This document shows, one piece after another, positions 51,788-59,773 of a DNA stretch of 64,000 nucleotides. The notes beneath the pieces were generated by a model. It saw only the letters and a list, made by a program, of their open reading frames with translations. It was not told the DNA's origin and searched no databases. Made by a program: the position numbers and the translations under genes. Origin of the DNA: Martinezella rhizogenes (GTDB lineage Bacteria; Pseudomonadota; Alphaproteobacteria; Rhizobiales; Rhizobiaceae); NCBI GenBank assembly GCA_013322215.1, contig JAAMEZ010000032.1, positions 124,001 through 188,000 on the forward strand. Direction: 5' to 3'. Within the stretch, counting starts at the first letter, position 1. Every line of letters begins with the position of its first letter.

Positions 51788-52774
51788 ATGAACGCCGTTC
51801 GTTTCCAGCAGGTGTCGCGCCATTTCGGCCAGGTCCGCGCTGTGGACCGCGTCGATCTGGAAATCGCGCCCGGCGAATTCTTCGCCATGCTCGGCCCTTC
51901 CGGTTCCGGCAAGACCACCTGCCTCAGGCTGATCGCCGGCTTCGAGCAGCCCACCGGCGGCCATATCGAGATCTTCGGCGAGACTGCCGAAGGCGTCCCG
52001 CCCTATAGGCGCAACGTCAACACCGTCTTCCAGGATTACGCCCTGTTTCCGCATCTCAATATCCTCGACAACGTCGCCTATGGTCTGATGGTCAAAGGCG
52101 TCGGCAAGGTCGAGCGCCTGCGCGCCGCCGAACAGGCGCTGGAGTTGGTGAAGCTGCCGGGCTACGGCGCCCGCCGCCCCGGCCAGCTCTCCGGCGGCCA
52201 GCGCCAGCGCGTGGCGTTGGCCCGAGCGCTGGTCAACAAGCCGAAGGTGCTGCTGCTTGATGAGCCACTCGGCGCTCTCGACCTCAAACTGCGCGAGCAG
52301 ATGCAGGAGGAATTGAAGAGCCTGCAGCGCGCGCTCGGCATCACCTTCGTCTTCGTTACCCACGATCAGGGCGAGGCTCTGTCCATGGCCGATCGCGTCG
52401 CCGTCTTCAACGATGGCCGCATCGTCCAGCAGGGCACACCACACGATATCTATCAGCGGCCAAAGACACGCTTCGTCGCCGACTTCGTCGGCTCCTCCAA
52501 CGTCATCGCCCCGGAAACCATGTCGTCGCTTGGCGGCGAACGGCGCTGGGCAAGCCTGCGCCCTGAGGCCATCCGCCTGACCGAAGAGAGCGGCGTCGCG
52601 GCGACGGTCAAGGCAACGAGCTTCCTCGGCGCGGCCACCCGCCTCTCGGTGGAGACAAATGGCACCCGCCTGCATGTGACGGTACCCGCCGGGCAGTTAG
52701 CTCCGGTTTCAGGCACATCCGTCCGCCTCGCATGGCTGCCGGCAGATGTCCACTATATGGACGACGCCGCATGA
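51788..52774 (+). CDS. Polyamine-type ABC transporter ATP-binding protein (PotA-like)
   Basis: The 328-residue protein has Walker A GPSGSGKTTCLR, signature LSGGQRQRVALAR, Walker B LLLDEPLGALD and a C-terminal TOBE domain (VAATVKATSFLGAATRLS). It drives uptake through the two permeases that follow. The stop overlaps the next start (ATGA at 52771), so coupling is tight. Confidence 0.94.
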   Translation: MNAVRFQQVSRHFGQVRAVDRVDLEIAPGEFFAMLGPSGSGKTTCLRLIAGFEQPTGGHIEIFGETAEGVPPYRRNVNTVFQDYALFPHLNILDNVAYGLMVKGVGKVERLRAAEQALELVKLPGYGARRPGQLSGGQRQRVALARALVNKPKVLLLDEPLGALDLKLREQMQEELKSLQRALGITFVFVTHDQGEALSMADRVAVFNDGRIVQQGTPHDIYQRPKTRFVADFVGSSNVIAPETMSSLGGERRWASLRPEAIRLTEESGVAATVKATSFLGAATRLSVETNGTRLHVTVPAGQLAPVSGTSVRLAWLPADVHYMDDAA

Positions 52775-53745
52775 ACGCCGCCGCCTTCCCCGCCTCGTCG
52801 AGCCAGGCGCCGGCCTCGATCCTGCCGCGCCGCGGCGGTTTCTTCGGCCGCCTCTCCGATCTCTTCTGGCGCCGCCCGAAGCTGCTGCTGTTCCTGATGT
52901 TGACGCCGCCGCTGCTCTGGCTCGGCATCATCTATATTGGCTCGCTGATCGCGTTGCTGCTGCAGAGCTTCTTCTCGATCGACGATTTCTCGGGAATGGT
53001 GAACTACCAGTTCACCCTCTCGACTTATGCGCAGCTGCTGAACACAGCCAATTTCGATATCATCGTGCGCACGGTCGTCATGGCCGCTCTCGTCACCTTC
53101 GCCTCCGCCTTCGTCGCCTTCCCCATCGCCTATTACGCGGCGCGCTATGCGCAGGGCAAATGGAAGGCGCTGTTCTATCTCGGCATCATGCTGCCGCTCT
53201 GGTCGAGCTATCTGGTGAAGGTCTATGCCTGGAAGCTGATCCTCGCCAAGGAGGGCATCCTCACCTGGATCTTCGACAAGCTGCATCTCGGCTGGCTGCT
53301 CGACGGCGTGCTTGCCCTGCCCATCATCGGCGGCAACTCGCTGTCGGTGAGCTACATCGGCACCTTCCTCGTCTTCGTCTATATCTGGCTGCCCTATATG
53401 ATCCTGCCGACCCAGGCCGCACTCGAGCGCGTGCCGTCAAACCTGCTCGAAGCCTCCTCCGATCTCGGCGCGACGCCGAACCAGACCTTCCGCACGGTGC
53501 TGCTGCCGCTCGCTTTGCCGGGTGTCGTCGCCGGCTCCATCTTCACCTTCTCGCTGACCTTAGGCGATTACATCATCCCGCAGATCATCGGCTCCTCGCG
53601 CCTCTTCATCGGCCAGGCGGTCTATACGCAGCAGGGAACCGCCGGCAATGTGCCGCTGGCCGCCGCCTTCTCGGTCGTGCCGATCGTCATCATGGCCATC
53701 TATCTCTGGATCGCCAAGAAACAGGGAGCTTTCGATGCGCTCTGA
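52771..53745 (+). CDS. Polyamine-type ABC transporter permease 1 (PotB-like)
   Basis: The 324-residue protein has an N-terminal cytoplasmic extension (about 35 residues) and six membrane helices. The ATPase contact loop LLEASSDLGATPNQTFRTVL contains the EAA motif, and LTLGDYIIPQIIGS lies near the end. It pairs with PotC-like permease 2, whose gene overlaps by 11 bp. Confidence 0.92.
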   Translation: MNAAAFPASSSQAPASILPRRGGFFGRLSDLFWRRPKLLLFLMLTPPLLWLGIIYIGSLIALLLQSFFSIDDFSGMVNYQFTLSTYAQLLNTANFDIIVRTVVMAALVTFASAFVAFPIAYYAARYAQGKWKALFYLGIMLPLWSSYLVKVYAWKLILAKEGILTWIFDKLHLGWLLDGVLALPIIGGNSLSVSYIGTFLVFVYIWLPYMILPTQAALERVPSNLLEASSDLGATPNQTFRTVLLPLALPGVVAGSIFTFSLTLGDYIIPQIIGSSRLFIGQAVYTQQGTAGNVPLAAAFSVVPIVIMAIYLWIAKKQGAFDAL

Positions 53746-54550
53746 TCGTGGCCAACGCGCCTCCTTCCCCTTGAAGATCGCGGCCGGCGGCGGCCTGCTC
53801 TTCCTGCATCTGCCGATCCTCTTGATCTTCGTCTATGCCTTCACGACAGAGGAAAAGAGCTATCAGTGGCCGCCGCCGGGGCTCACTCTGCAATGGTTCG
53901 GCATCGCCTGGAACAGGCCGGATGTCTGGTCGGCGCTGGCGCTGTCCGTCCAGGTAGCAACCGTCGCAACCGCGATCGCATTGATCCTCGGCACGCTTTG
54001 CGCCGCCGCCGTCAGTCAGACGAAGTTCTTCGGCCGCGAGGCAATCTCGCTGCTCGTCATCCTGCCGATCGCGCTTCCCGGCATCATCACCGGCATTGCG
54101 CTGCGCTCGGCCTTCAGCCTGTTCGATATCCCCTTCTCGGTCTGGACCATCGTTCTCGGCCATGCCACCTTCTGCGTCGTCGTGGTCTACAACAATGCCG
54201 TCGCCCGCTTTCGCCGCACCTCCGGCTCGCTGATCGAGGCGTCGATGGATCTTGGTGCCGATGGCTTCCAGACCTTCCGGCACATCATCCTGCCGAATAT
54301 CGGCACGGCGCTGCTTGCCGGCGGCATGCTTGCCTTCGCGCTGTCCTTCGATGAAGTCATCGTCACCACCTTCACCGGCGGCCAGCAGATGACGCTGCCG
54401 ATCTGGATGCTGGAGGAACTTATCCGCCCGCGTCAGCGACCCGTCACCAACGTCGTCGCCATGGTCGTCGTGCTTGTCACCTTCCTGCCGATCCTGGCAG
54501 CCTACTATCTTACCCGCGACGGCGATCAGATCGCCGGCGGCGGCAAATGA
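53735..54550 (+). CDS. Polyamine-type ABC transporter permease 2 (PotC-like)
   Basis: The 271-residue protein has six membrane helices, starting GGLLFLHLPILLIFVYAFTT. The EAA loop SLIEASMDLGADGFQTFRHI and late helices AGGMLAFALSFDEVIVTTFT match PotC-like permeases. It is translationally coupled to permease 1 by overlap and lies 13 bp before the aldehyde dehydrogenase gene. Confidence 0.92.
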   Translation: MRSDRGQRASFPLKIAAGGGLLFLHLPILLIFVYAFTTEEKSYQWPPPGLTLQWFGIAWNRPDVWSALALSVQVATVATAIALILGTLCAAAVSQTKFFGREAISLLVILPIALPGIITGIALRSAFSLFDIPFSVWTIVLGHATFCVVVVYNNAVARFRRTSGSLIEASMDLGADGFQTFRHIILPNIGTALLAGGMLAFALSFDEVIVTTFTGGQQMTLPIWMLEELIRPRQRPVTNVVAMVVVLVTFLPILAAYYLTRDGDQIAGGGK

Positions 54551-54563
54551 AAGGGAGAGAATA

Positions 54564-55991
54564 ATGGATACTCAAATGCTGATCGGCTCCCGCTTCGAAG
54601 CCGGCACGGAGACGGAGGAACGCGTCCTCAACCCGAAGACGGGCGAGACCGTGCTGGCCCTGCCGGAGGCCTCGCTCGGCCAGATCGATGCCGCCGTCGA
54701 TGCCGCCGAAAAGGCCTTCACAAGCTGGTCGCAGACGACGCCAAGCCAGCGTTCGGTCTATCTCCTCAAGATCGCCGACGCCATCGAGCGCGATGCCGAA
54801 GGTTTCGCAGCGCTGGAAGCACTGAACTGCGGCAAACCGATCAACGCCGTGCTCAACGATGAAATCCCGGCGATCGTCGACTGCTATCGTTTCTTTGCCG
54901 GCGCGGTGCGCAACCTGCACGGCCCGGTCGCCGGTGAGTATCTGCCCGGCCATACCTCGATGATCCGCCGCGATCCGATCGGCATCGTCGGCTCGATCGC
55001 GCCCTGGAACTATCCGCTGATGATGATGGCCTGGAAACTGGCGCCGGCGATTGCCGGCGGTAACACCGTGGTCTTCAAGCCCTCGGAACAGACGCCGCTG
55101 ACGGCGCTGAAGATGGCAAAGCTGCTGGCGGATATCCTGCCTGAAGGCGTCGTCAACGTCATTCTTGGCCGTGGCGAAAGCGTCGGCAACGCGCTGATCA
55201 ACCACCCGAAGATCAGCATGGTCTCCATCACCGGCGATGTCGCGACCGGCAAGAAGGTGCTGGCCGCCGCCGCCAAGACGGTCAAGCGCACGCACCTCGA
55301 ACTCGGAGGCAAGGCCCCCGTCATCGTCTTCGACGATGCCGATATCGACGCCGTCGTGTCAGGCATCCGCACCTTCGGCTACTACAATGCCGGCCAGGAC
55401 TGCACCGCCGCCTGCCGCATCTATGCCGACGCCAAGGTCTACGACAATTTCGTCGCCGATCTCACCTCGGCCGTGTCCAGCATCAAGTTCAATCTCGCCG
55501 ACGATACCGAGAACGAGATCGGCCCGCTGATCTCGAAGCGCCAGCGCGACCGCGTCGAAAGTTTCGTCACCCGTGCCGCCGAACACAAGCACATGGAAAT
55601 CACGACAGGTGGCAAGATTTCCGGCGAGCGCGGCTTCTTCTACGCTCCAACCGTCGTCGCCGGCGCGACGCAGGATGACGAGATCGTCCGCCGCGAGGTC
55701 TTCGGCCCCGTCGTCTCCGTAACACGCTTCACCAATCCCGACGATGCCGTCACCTGGGCTAACGACAGCGACTACGGCCTTGCCTCCTCGGTGTGGACCA
55801 AGGACATCAGTCGCGGCATGCAGACGGCAGCCCGCCTGCAATATGGCTGCACCTGGATCAACACCCACTTCATGCTGGTCAACGAAATGCCTCATGGCGG
55901 CCTGAAACAATCCGGCTACGGCAAGGATATGTCAGTCTACGCTATCGAAGATTATACCGCCGTGCGGCATGTGATGATCAATCACGGGTGA
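54564..55991 (+). CDS. Aldehyde dehydrogenase, gamma-aminobutyraldehyde type
   Basis: The 475-residue NAD(P)-dependent dehydrogenase has GSIAPWNYPLMMMAWKLAPA, the active-site glutamate in LELGGKAPVIVF (about E246) and the nucleophile in NAGQDCTAACR (about C280). PatD/Prr-type gamma-aminobutyraldehyde dehydrogenases carry this Cys context. It is 13 bp after the importer's last permease gene, so the operon couples polyamine uptake with aldehyde oxidation in putrescine degradation. The required transaminase or oxidase is not encoded here. Confidence 0.88.
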   Translation: MDTQMLIGSRFEAGTETEERVLNPKTGETVLALPEASLGQIDAAVDAAEKAFTSWSQTTPSQRSVYLLKIADAIERDAEGFAALEALNCGKPINAVLNDEIPAIVDCYRFFAGAVRNLHGPVAGEYLPGHTSMIRRDPIGIVGSIAPWNYPLMMMAWKLAPAIAGGNTVVFKPSEQTPLTALKMAKLLADILPEGVVNVILGRGESVGNALINHPKISMVSITGDVATGKKVLAAAAKTVKRTHLELGGKAPVIVFDDADIDAVVSGIRTFGYYNAGQDCTAACRIYADAKVYDNFVADLTSAVSSIKFNLADDTENEIGPLISKRQRDRVESFVTRAAEHKHMEITTGGKISGERGFFYAPTVVAGATQDDEIVRREVFGPVVSVTRFTNPDDAVTWANDSDYGLASSVWTKDISRGMQTAARLQYGCTWINTHFMLVNEMPHGGLKQSGYGKDMSVYAIEDYTAVRHVMINHG

Positions 55992-56037
55992 GAGGGGTTG
56001 GGGTAAACCAGCTCTCTTGAGTTTGCCGCACCGCTGT

Positions 56038-56226
56038 ACCCCCCTCTGTCCCTATCGGGACATCTCCCCCACATGGGGGAGATCGTTGGGGGTATGCCGC
56101 CTAGCCTGCAAAAGACAATCAGCCTTAACTTCAGCAGGTGCAATGCCAGTTTAGATGTGAGAGGTCACAGCGGGTTACCAATCTCCCCCCTTGTGGGGGA
56201 GATGTCACGAAGTGACAGAGGGGGGT
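56038..56226. repeat. Composite inverted repeat element
   Basis: Left unit 56038-56083 and right unit 56181-56226 are near-exact inverted copies: ACCCCCCTCTGTCCC, then GGGACATCTCCCCCACA. They flank 97 bp of unrelated DNA. Each unit also contains its own stem (ATCTCCCCC / GGGGGAGAT). This looks like a mobile mosaic unit or MITE-like pair of terminal repeats without a coding region. It occupies most of the 361-bp gap between the aldehyde dehydrogenase and DUF1328 genes. Confidence 0.75.
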
Positions 56227-56352
56227 ATCCTCGCTCTCCCCACCCGCCACAGCATCCACCAAAGACCGGCAACTCGCCAAAACCGAAACGCCTTCGGAAC
56301 AATTCGCCCTCCTCCCGCGTCTTTATGAAGTACAACGCAGAGGAGATTGCTA

Positions 56353-56526
56353 ATGCTGAAATGGGCTCTCATTTTCTTTGTGATTTCGCTGATCAGCGGC
56401 TTTTTCGGCTTTTCAGGCGTGTCCGCGGCGACCGCAACCATTGCGCGCGTTCTCTTCGCCATCTTCCTGATCATCTTCCTGGTGTTCCTGATCCTGGCCG
56501 TCATGGCCGGCAATGCGGTCATGTGA
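56353..56526 (+). CDS. DUF1328 (YtjA) family small membrane protein
   Basis: The 57-residue protein begins MLKWALIFFVISLISGFFGF, continues with GVSAATATIARVLFAIFL and a second hydrophobic run, and ends AVMAGNAVM. AGAGGAG precedes ATG 56353. It is two membrane helices, matching DUF1328 in length and the xGFxGFxGxA pattern. The family is widespread in proteobacteria, often stress-induced, with unknown function. Confidence 0.88.
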   Translation: MLKWALIFFVISLISGFFGFSGVSAATATIARVLFAIFLIIFLVFLILAVMAGNAVM

Positions 56527-56558
56527 CGGTATAAGCCACGACTGTCGAAGGGGCGGGC

Positions 56559-57233
56559 CTAGATCAGGCTCGCCCCGACGTTTATGGCGAGCGCCAGGAT
56601 CGTCGTATTGAACAGGAACGACAGGATCGCGTGCAGAAGCGCGAGCTTACGCATCGATACCGTGGAAATGCCGATATCGGCCGTCTGCGCCGCCACACCG
56701 ATGGTGAAGGAGAAGTAGAGGAAGTCCCAGTAGATCGGCTCCTCCAGAGGCTCGGCAAATTTCAGTCCCTGCCCCTTGCCTGGAATGCTGTAGAACCGGT
56801 GCGCATAGTGGATGGTGAACAGCGTGTGCAGGAAGGTCCAGGATATCAGGATCGTCACGATCGCCATCATCACGCGGTAGAACGCGACTTCGGGTGAGGC
56901 ATCCTTGACGCCAAGCAGATCCAGCGCAATGCCGCCGATGCTGGCAAGAGCGGCAGCAATCGATAGAAACAGCAGGAATCCATCCGAAAAATCGAGATCG
57001 GCGGAGCGCTTGCGGATGCGCTGCGGGTCGGCCGTCAGCATCCTGAAGAGGCTGTAGACGATATAGACGACCGCAGTCGTATCCCAGGCGACCAACAGAT
57101 TGCCGGTATTGAAATCCCTGGATGTCAGCAGCAAAAAGACGGCGACGCCGGCCAGCACCGAAATCACGATGACATGGTGCTTGCGCCACAATACGAGCCA
57201 TCTGGAATGATGCAAATGTCCCTGCGCATCCAT
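56559..57233 (-). CDS. DUF1345 family membrane protein
   Basis: The 224-residue protein has about five membrane helices. DUF1345 features are AWDTTAVVYIVYSLFRMLT, SWTFLHTLFTIHYAHRFY, and YWDFLYFSFTIGVAAQTADI followed by SMRKLALLHAILSFLFNT. GGGAGAG precedes ATG 57233; a longer frame to 57311 is less likely. The function is unknown. It converges with the DUF1328 gene 32 bp away. Confidence 0.9.
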   Translation of the reverse strand: MDAQGHLHHSRWLVLWRKHHVIVISVLAGVAVFLLLTSRDFNTGNLLVAWDTTAVVYIVYSLFRMLTADPQRIRKRSADLDFSDGFLLFLSIAAALASIGGIALDLLGVKDASPEVAFYRVMMAIVTILISWTFLHTLFTIHYAHRFYSIPGKGQGLKFAEPLEEPIYWDFLYFSFTIGVAAQTADIGISTVSMRKLALLHAILSFLFNTTILALAINVGASLI

Positions 57234-57341
57234 GCCGCTCTCCCGATCGCAAATCGTCTTACAAAACAACGCTTCGCCGACGAGAGTGGCAAATAAAAGG
57301 AGGTCCCGCAATACGGAGCCTCCGATCGAGAAAATGAACCC

Positions 57342-58073
57342 TTAGCCCGTCCAGCCACCGTCGATGACGTGGGTCTGGCCGGTTGTGAAACCCGCTTCGT
57401 CGCCGGCAAGATAAGTCACCAACGCGGCAATCTCTTCGGCGGTCGCAATGCGGCCCATCGGCTGGCGGGCGATGAAGTCTTTCATCGCCTTGTCGTAGTC
57501 GCCGGTCGCCCGCAGCCGCTCATGCAGCGAGGGGCTGTCGACAGTGCCGGGGCAAATGGCATTGGCGCGGATGCCCTTGGCCACGAAATCGGCGGCGATC
57601 GACTTGGTAAGCCCGATGACGGCGGCCTTGGAGGCGCAATAGGCGAAACGATTGGGCACGCCCTTCACGCTGGAAGCGACCGAGGCCATGTTGACGATCG
57701 AGCCCTTGCCCTTCTCCAGCATGCCCGGCAGGAAGGTGCGGCAGGTCGTGTACATCGCCTTGGCATTGAGGTTGAAGGAAAAGTCCCAATCCTTCTCTTC
57801 GCAGTCGAGGATGGTGCCCGAATGCACAAAGCCGGCGCAATTGAAGAGCACGTCGATCGGGCCAATCTCTTCGGCGTAGGCCTTGACCGCAGCGCTGTCG
57901 AGCACGTTCAATACATGCTTGGTGGCGCCATCCAGCGTCGAGAGCGTCTGCTCGTTAATGTCGGTGGCGTAGACATGCGCGCCAAGCGAGATGAAGCGCT
58001 CCGCCGATGCCCGGCCGATGCCCTGCCCCGCCGCCGTGATGACGACCTTCCTGCCTTCCAACCCGTGACCCAT
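57342..58073 (-). CDS. SDR family oxidoreductase (2-keto-3-deoxy-fuconate dehydrogenase-like)
   Basis: The 243-residue protein has the NAD loop KVVITAAGQGIGRASAERF, the NCAGFVH motif and active-site YCASKAAVIGLTKS (Tyr and Lys), with GGW near the end. The piece FVHSGTILDCEEKDWDF and the VASSVKGV loop match, from memory, the BDH2/DHRS6-type group, whose bacterial members oxidise 2-keto-3-deoxy-L-fuconate at C4. It is the last gene of the minus-strand sugar operon, 105 bp after the binding-protein homologue. Confidence 0.9.
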   Translation of the reverse strand: MGHGLEGRKVVITAAGQGIGRASAERFISLGAHVYATDINEQTLSTLDGATKHVLNVLDSAAVKAYAEEIGPIDVLFNCAGFVHSGTILDCEEKDWDFSFNLNAKAMYTTCRTFLPGMLEKGKGSIVNMASVASSVKGVPNRFAYCASKAAVIGLTKSIAADFVAKGIRANAICPGTVDSPSLHERLRATGDYDKAMKDFIARQPMGRIATAEEIAALVTYLAGDEAGFTTGQTHVIDGGWTG

Positions 58074-58178
58074 AATCCTGATCCTTTCCTCGGGACTATG
58101 ATCCCATCCATCCGGCCGGTTGCATAGCCGGCGCTTCGGACAAGATCATGCAATAACAACCAGTTGGCCCAACCTCTC

Positions 58179-59309
58179 CTAAGCCTCAAAGGACTGCGCG
58201 AAGCGGCGGTTGAGCTTGTCGATAAGGACTGTATGCCGCTCGCCGGTTCGCAGTCCATCGCTAATCACCTCGGATGCGTCGCTTTGAAATACCATGTAGC
58301 CGTCGTGGCGCGGCCGCACATAGGCGCCTTCGAGCGTCGCGCGCGTGTTGCGGTAGAAATCGAGCGCCGGCTTATTGACCGCATCGCTGACCCAGGCGTC
58401 GGCATGGCCAGGCTGACCGTTTCCGCTTGCATAAATGCCTGCCTGCACCGGCCCGCCCGCGATCCAACGGGCAAAGGCTTTCGCCTCTTCCGGGGCCTGT
58501 GTGCGGGCCGAGACGGCAATGCCGGTGCCGCCAAGCGCCGAACCGGTCGGGGCGCGGCCGCCGATGACGGGCATGTCAGCAAAGGCGATACGCGCCGGTC
58601 TGAATCCGGCAAAGGAATAATTCACGTAGCCATAGAGGAACGGGGACGCCACATAGGGGCTGTCCTTTTGCCCCAGCAGATCGAGCACGGCGATCGGGTC
58701 CATCTCGTAACAGCTGGCATCCATTCCCGAGACGAGCCGCGCCATCCAGTCGAGCACCGCTTCGCTATCGGCTTTGGCGATGAAATCCGGGCCTTCGACG
58801 CTGCAGGGGGTGCCGAGATGCGCCGCCAGCGAGATGAAGGTCATCAGCGAATGCGGCGGCCGCATCGGCAGGATCGCCTTGCCTTCCAGAGCGAGCGCAA
58901 CGAACTCGGCAAGATCTGTGACCGGCGCGCTCAGGCGGTCGGGCCGATAGGCCTGCACCTGCGTCGCCGCGTCGAGCGGAAAGGCCCATTGACGGCCCTG
59001 CCAATTGTAGCTCGGATAGGACTGACCGACGGTTCCGGCTGCGATCGCTGCGATTTCCTGCGCATGCGAGGGATCATCGAGCGGCAACAGGCAGTCTTCA
59101 CGCGTAATCTGGCCGACATGCGGGTGATCGATGACGATGAGGTCGTATTGCGCGGCGAGCTCTTCCACCGGAAAGGTCTCGAAATCCTGCAGCGAGCGCT
59201 TTTCCCAGCTGATCTCGACGCCGGTCTGTTCCTGCCATTGCTTCGAGCAGGCAATCATCGGATCGTAGCCGCGCGGATGCGACCAGGTCATTCCCTTAAG
59301 CTTTATCAT
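58179..59309 (-). CDS. Solute-binding-protein homologue without signal peptide
   Basis: The 376-residue protein has the fold of an extracellular solute-binding protein (IDHPHVGQI, WAFPLDAATQVQAYRP, GGTGIAVSARTQAPEEAKAF), but begins MIKLKGMTWSHPRGYDPM and lacks any hydrophobic leader. The frame upstream of the ATG runs through the end of the MaoC gene and contains no alternative start with a signal. The ATG overlaps the MaoC stop by one base (TAATG), so translation is coupled. It is probably cytoplasmic: either a ligand-sensing or carrier protein or a repurposed binding fold. A transport subunit is unlikely unless exported unusually. Confidence 0.8.
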   Translation of the reverse strand: MIKLKGMTWSHPRGYDPMIACSKQWQEQTGVEISWEKRSLQDFETFPVEELAAQYDLIVIDHPHVGQITREDCLLPLDDPSHAQEIAAIAAGTVGQSYPSYNWQGRQWAFPLDAATQVQAYRPDRLSAPVTDLAEFVALALEGKAILPMRPPHSLMTFISLAAHLGTPCSVEGPDFIAKADSEAVLDWMARLVSGMDASCYEMDPIAVLDLLGQKDSPYVASPFLYGYVNYSFAGFRPARIAFADMPVIGGRAPTGSALGGTGIAVSARTQAPEEAKAFARWIAGGPVQAGIYASGNGQPGHADAWVSDAVNKPALDFYRNTRATLEGAYVRPRHDGYMVFQSDASEVISDGLRTGERHTVLIDKLNRRFAQSFEA

Positions 59310-59770
59310 TATGCCTTCTCCGCAGCCGGTTTGCGCTCGACGACCAGGATGTGATCCGCAGCAAGCACGACCTCGTCTCGCTGGTTCAGCACCTCACAGC
59401 GCTCGACAACGCGACCGGCTGTCGGTCGCTTCGGATCATCCTCTTTCGCCGAAACGGTGACGCGCGTGCGGATCGTATCGCCGATATGCACCGGGCGGAC
59501 GAAACGAAGCCGATCGTAACCATAGGAAAAAGCGACGGGATTGATCAGCGAGGCCGTGAGCCCGACGCCGAGCGCAAAGATCATCGTGCCATGCGCGATG
59601 CGCTGGCCGCCGGGCAAGGTCTTGGCGAATTCCGCGTCCATATGATGCGGGAAGAAATCACCGGTGTGACCCGCATGGACAACGAAATCGGTCTCGGTAA
59701 TCGTCCGTCCCGTGGTCACCCTGACATGACCGAGTTCGTAGTCTTCGAAATAGATCGTTTGCTCTGCCAT
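59309..59770 (-). CDS. MaoC family dehydratase/hydratase
   Basis: The 153-residue hotdog-fold protein has the MaoC catalytic region TDFVVHAGHTGDFFPHHMD, AHGTMIFALGVGL and FVRPVHIGDTIRTRVTV. Such proteins hydrate or dehydrate enoyl-CoA-like thioesters or related enols. There is no CoA ligase or transferase beside it, which is unexpected. It is between the Gfo/Idh gene (gap 3 bp) and the binding-protein homologue (1-bp overlap). Confidence 0.9.
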   Translation of the reverse strand: MAEQTIYFEDYELGHVRVTTGRTITETDFVVHAGHTGDFFPHHMDAEFAKTLPGGQRIAHGTMIFALGVGLTASLINPVAFSYGYDRLRFVRPVHIGDTIRTRVTVSAKEDDPKRPTAGRVVERCEVLNQRDEVVLAADHILVVERKPAAEKA

Positions 59771-59773
59771 TCC

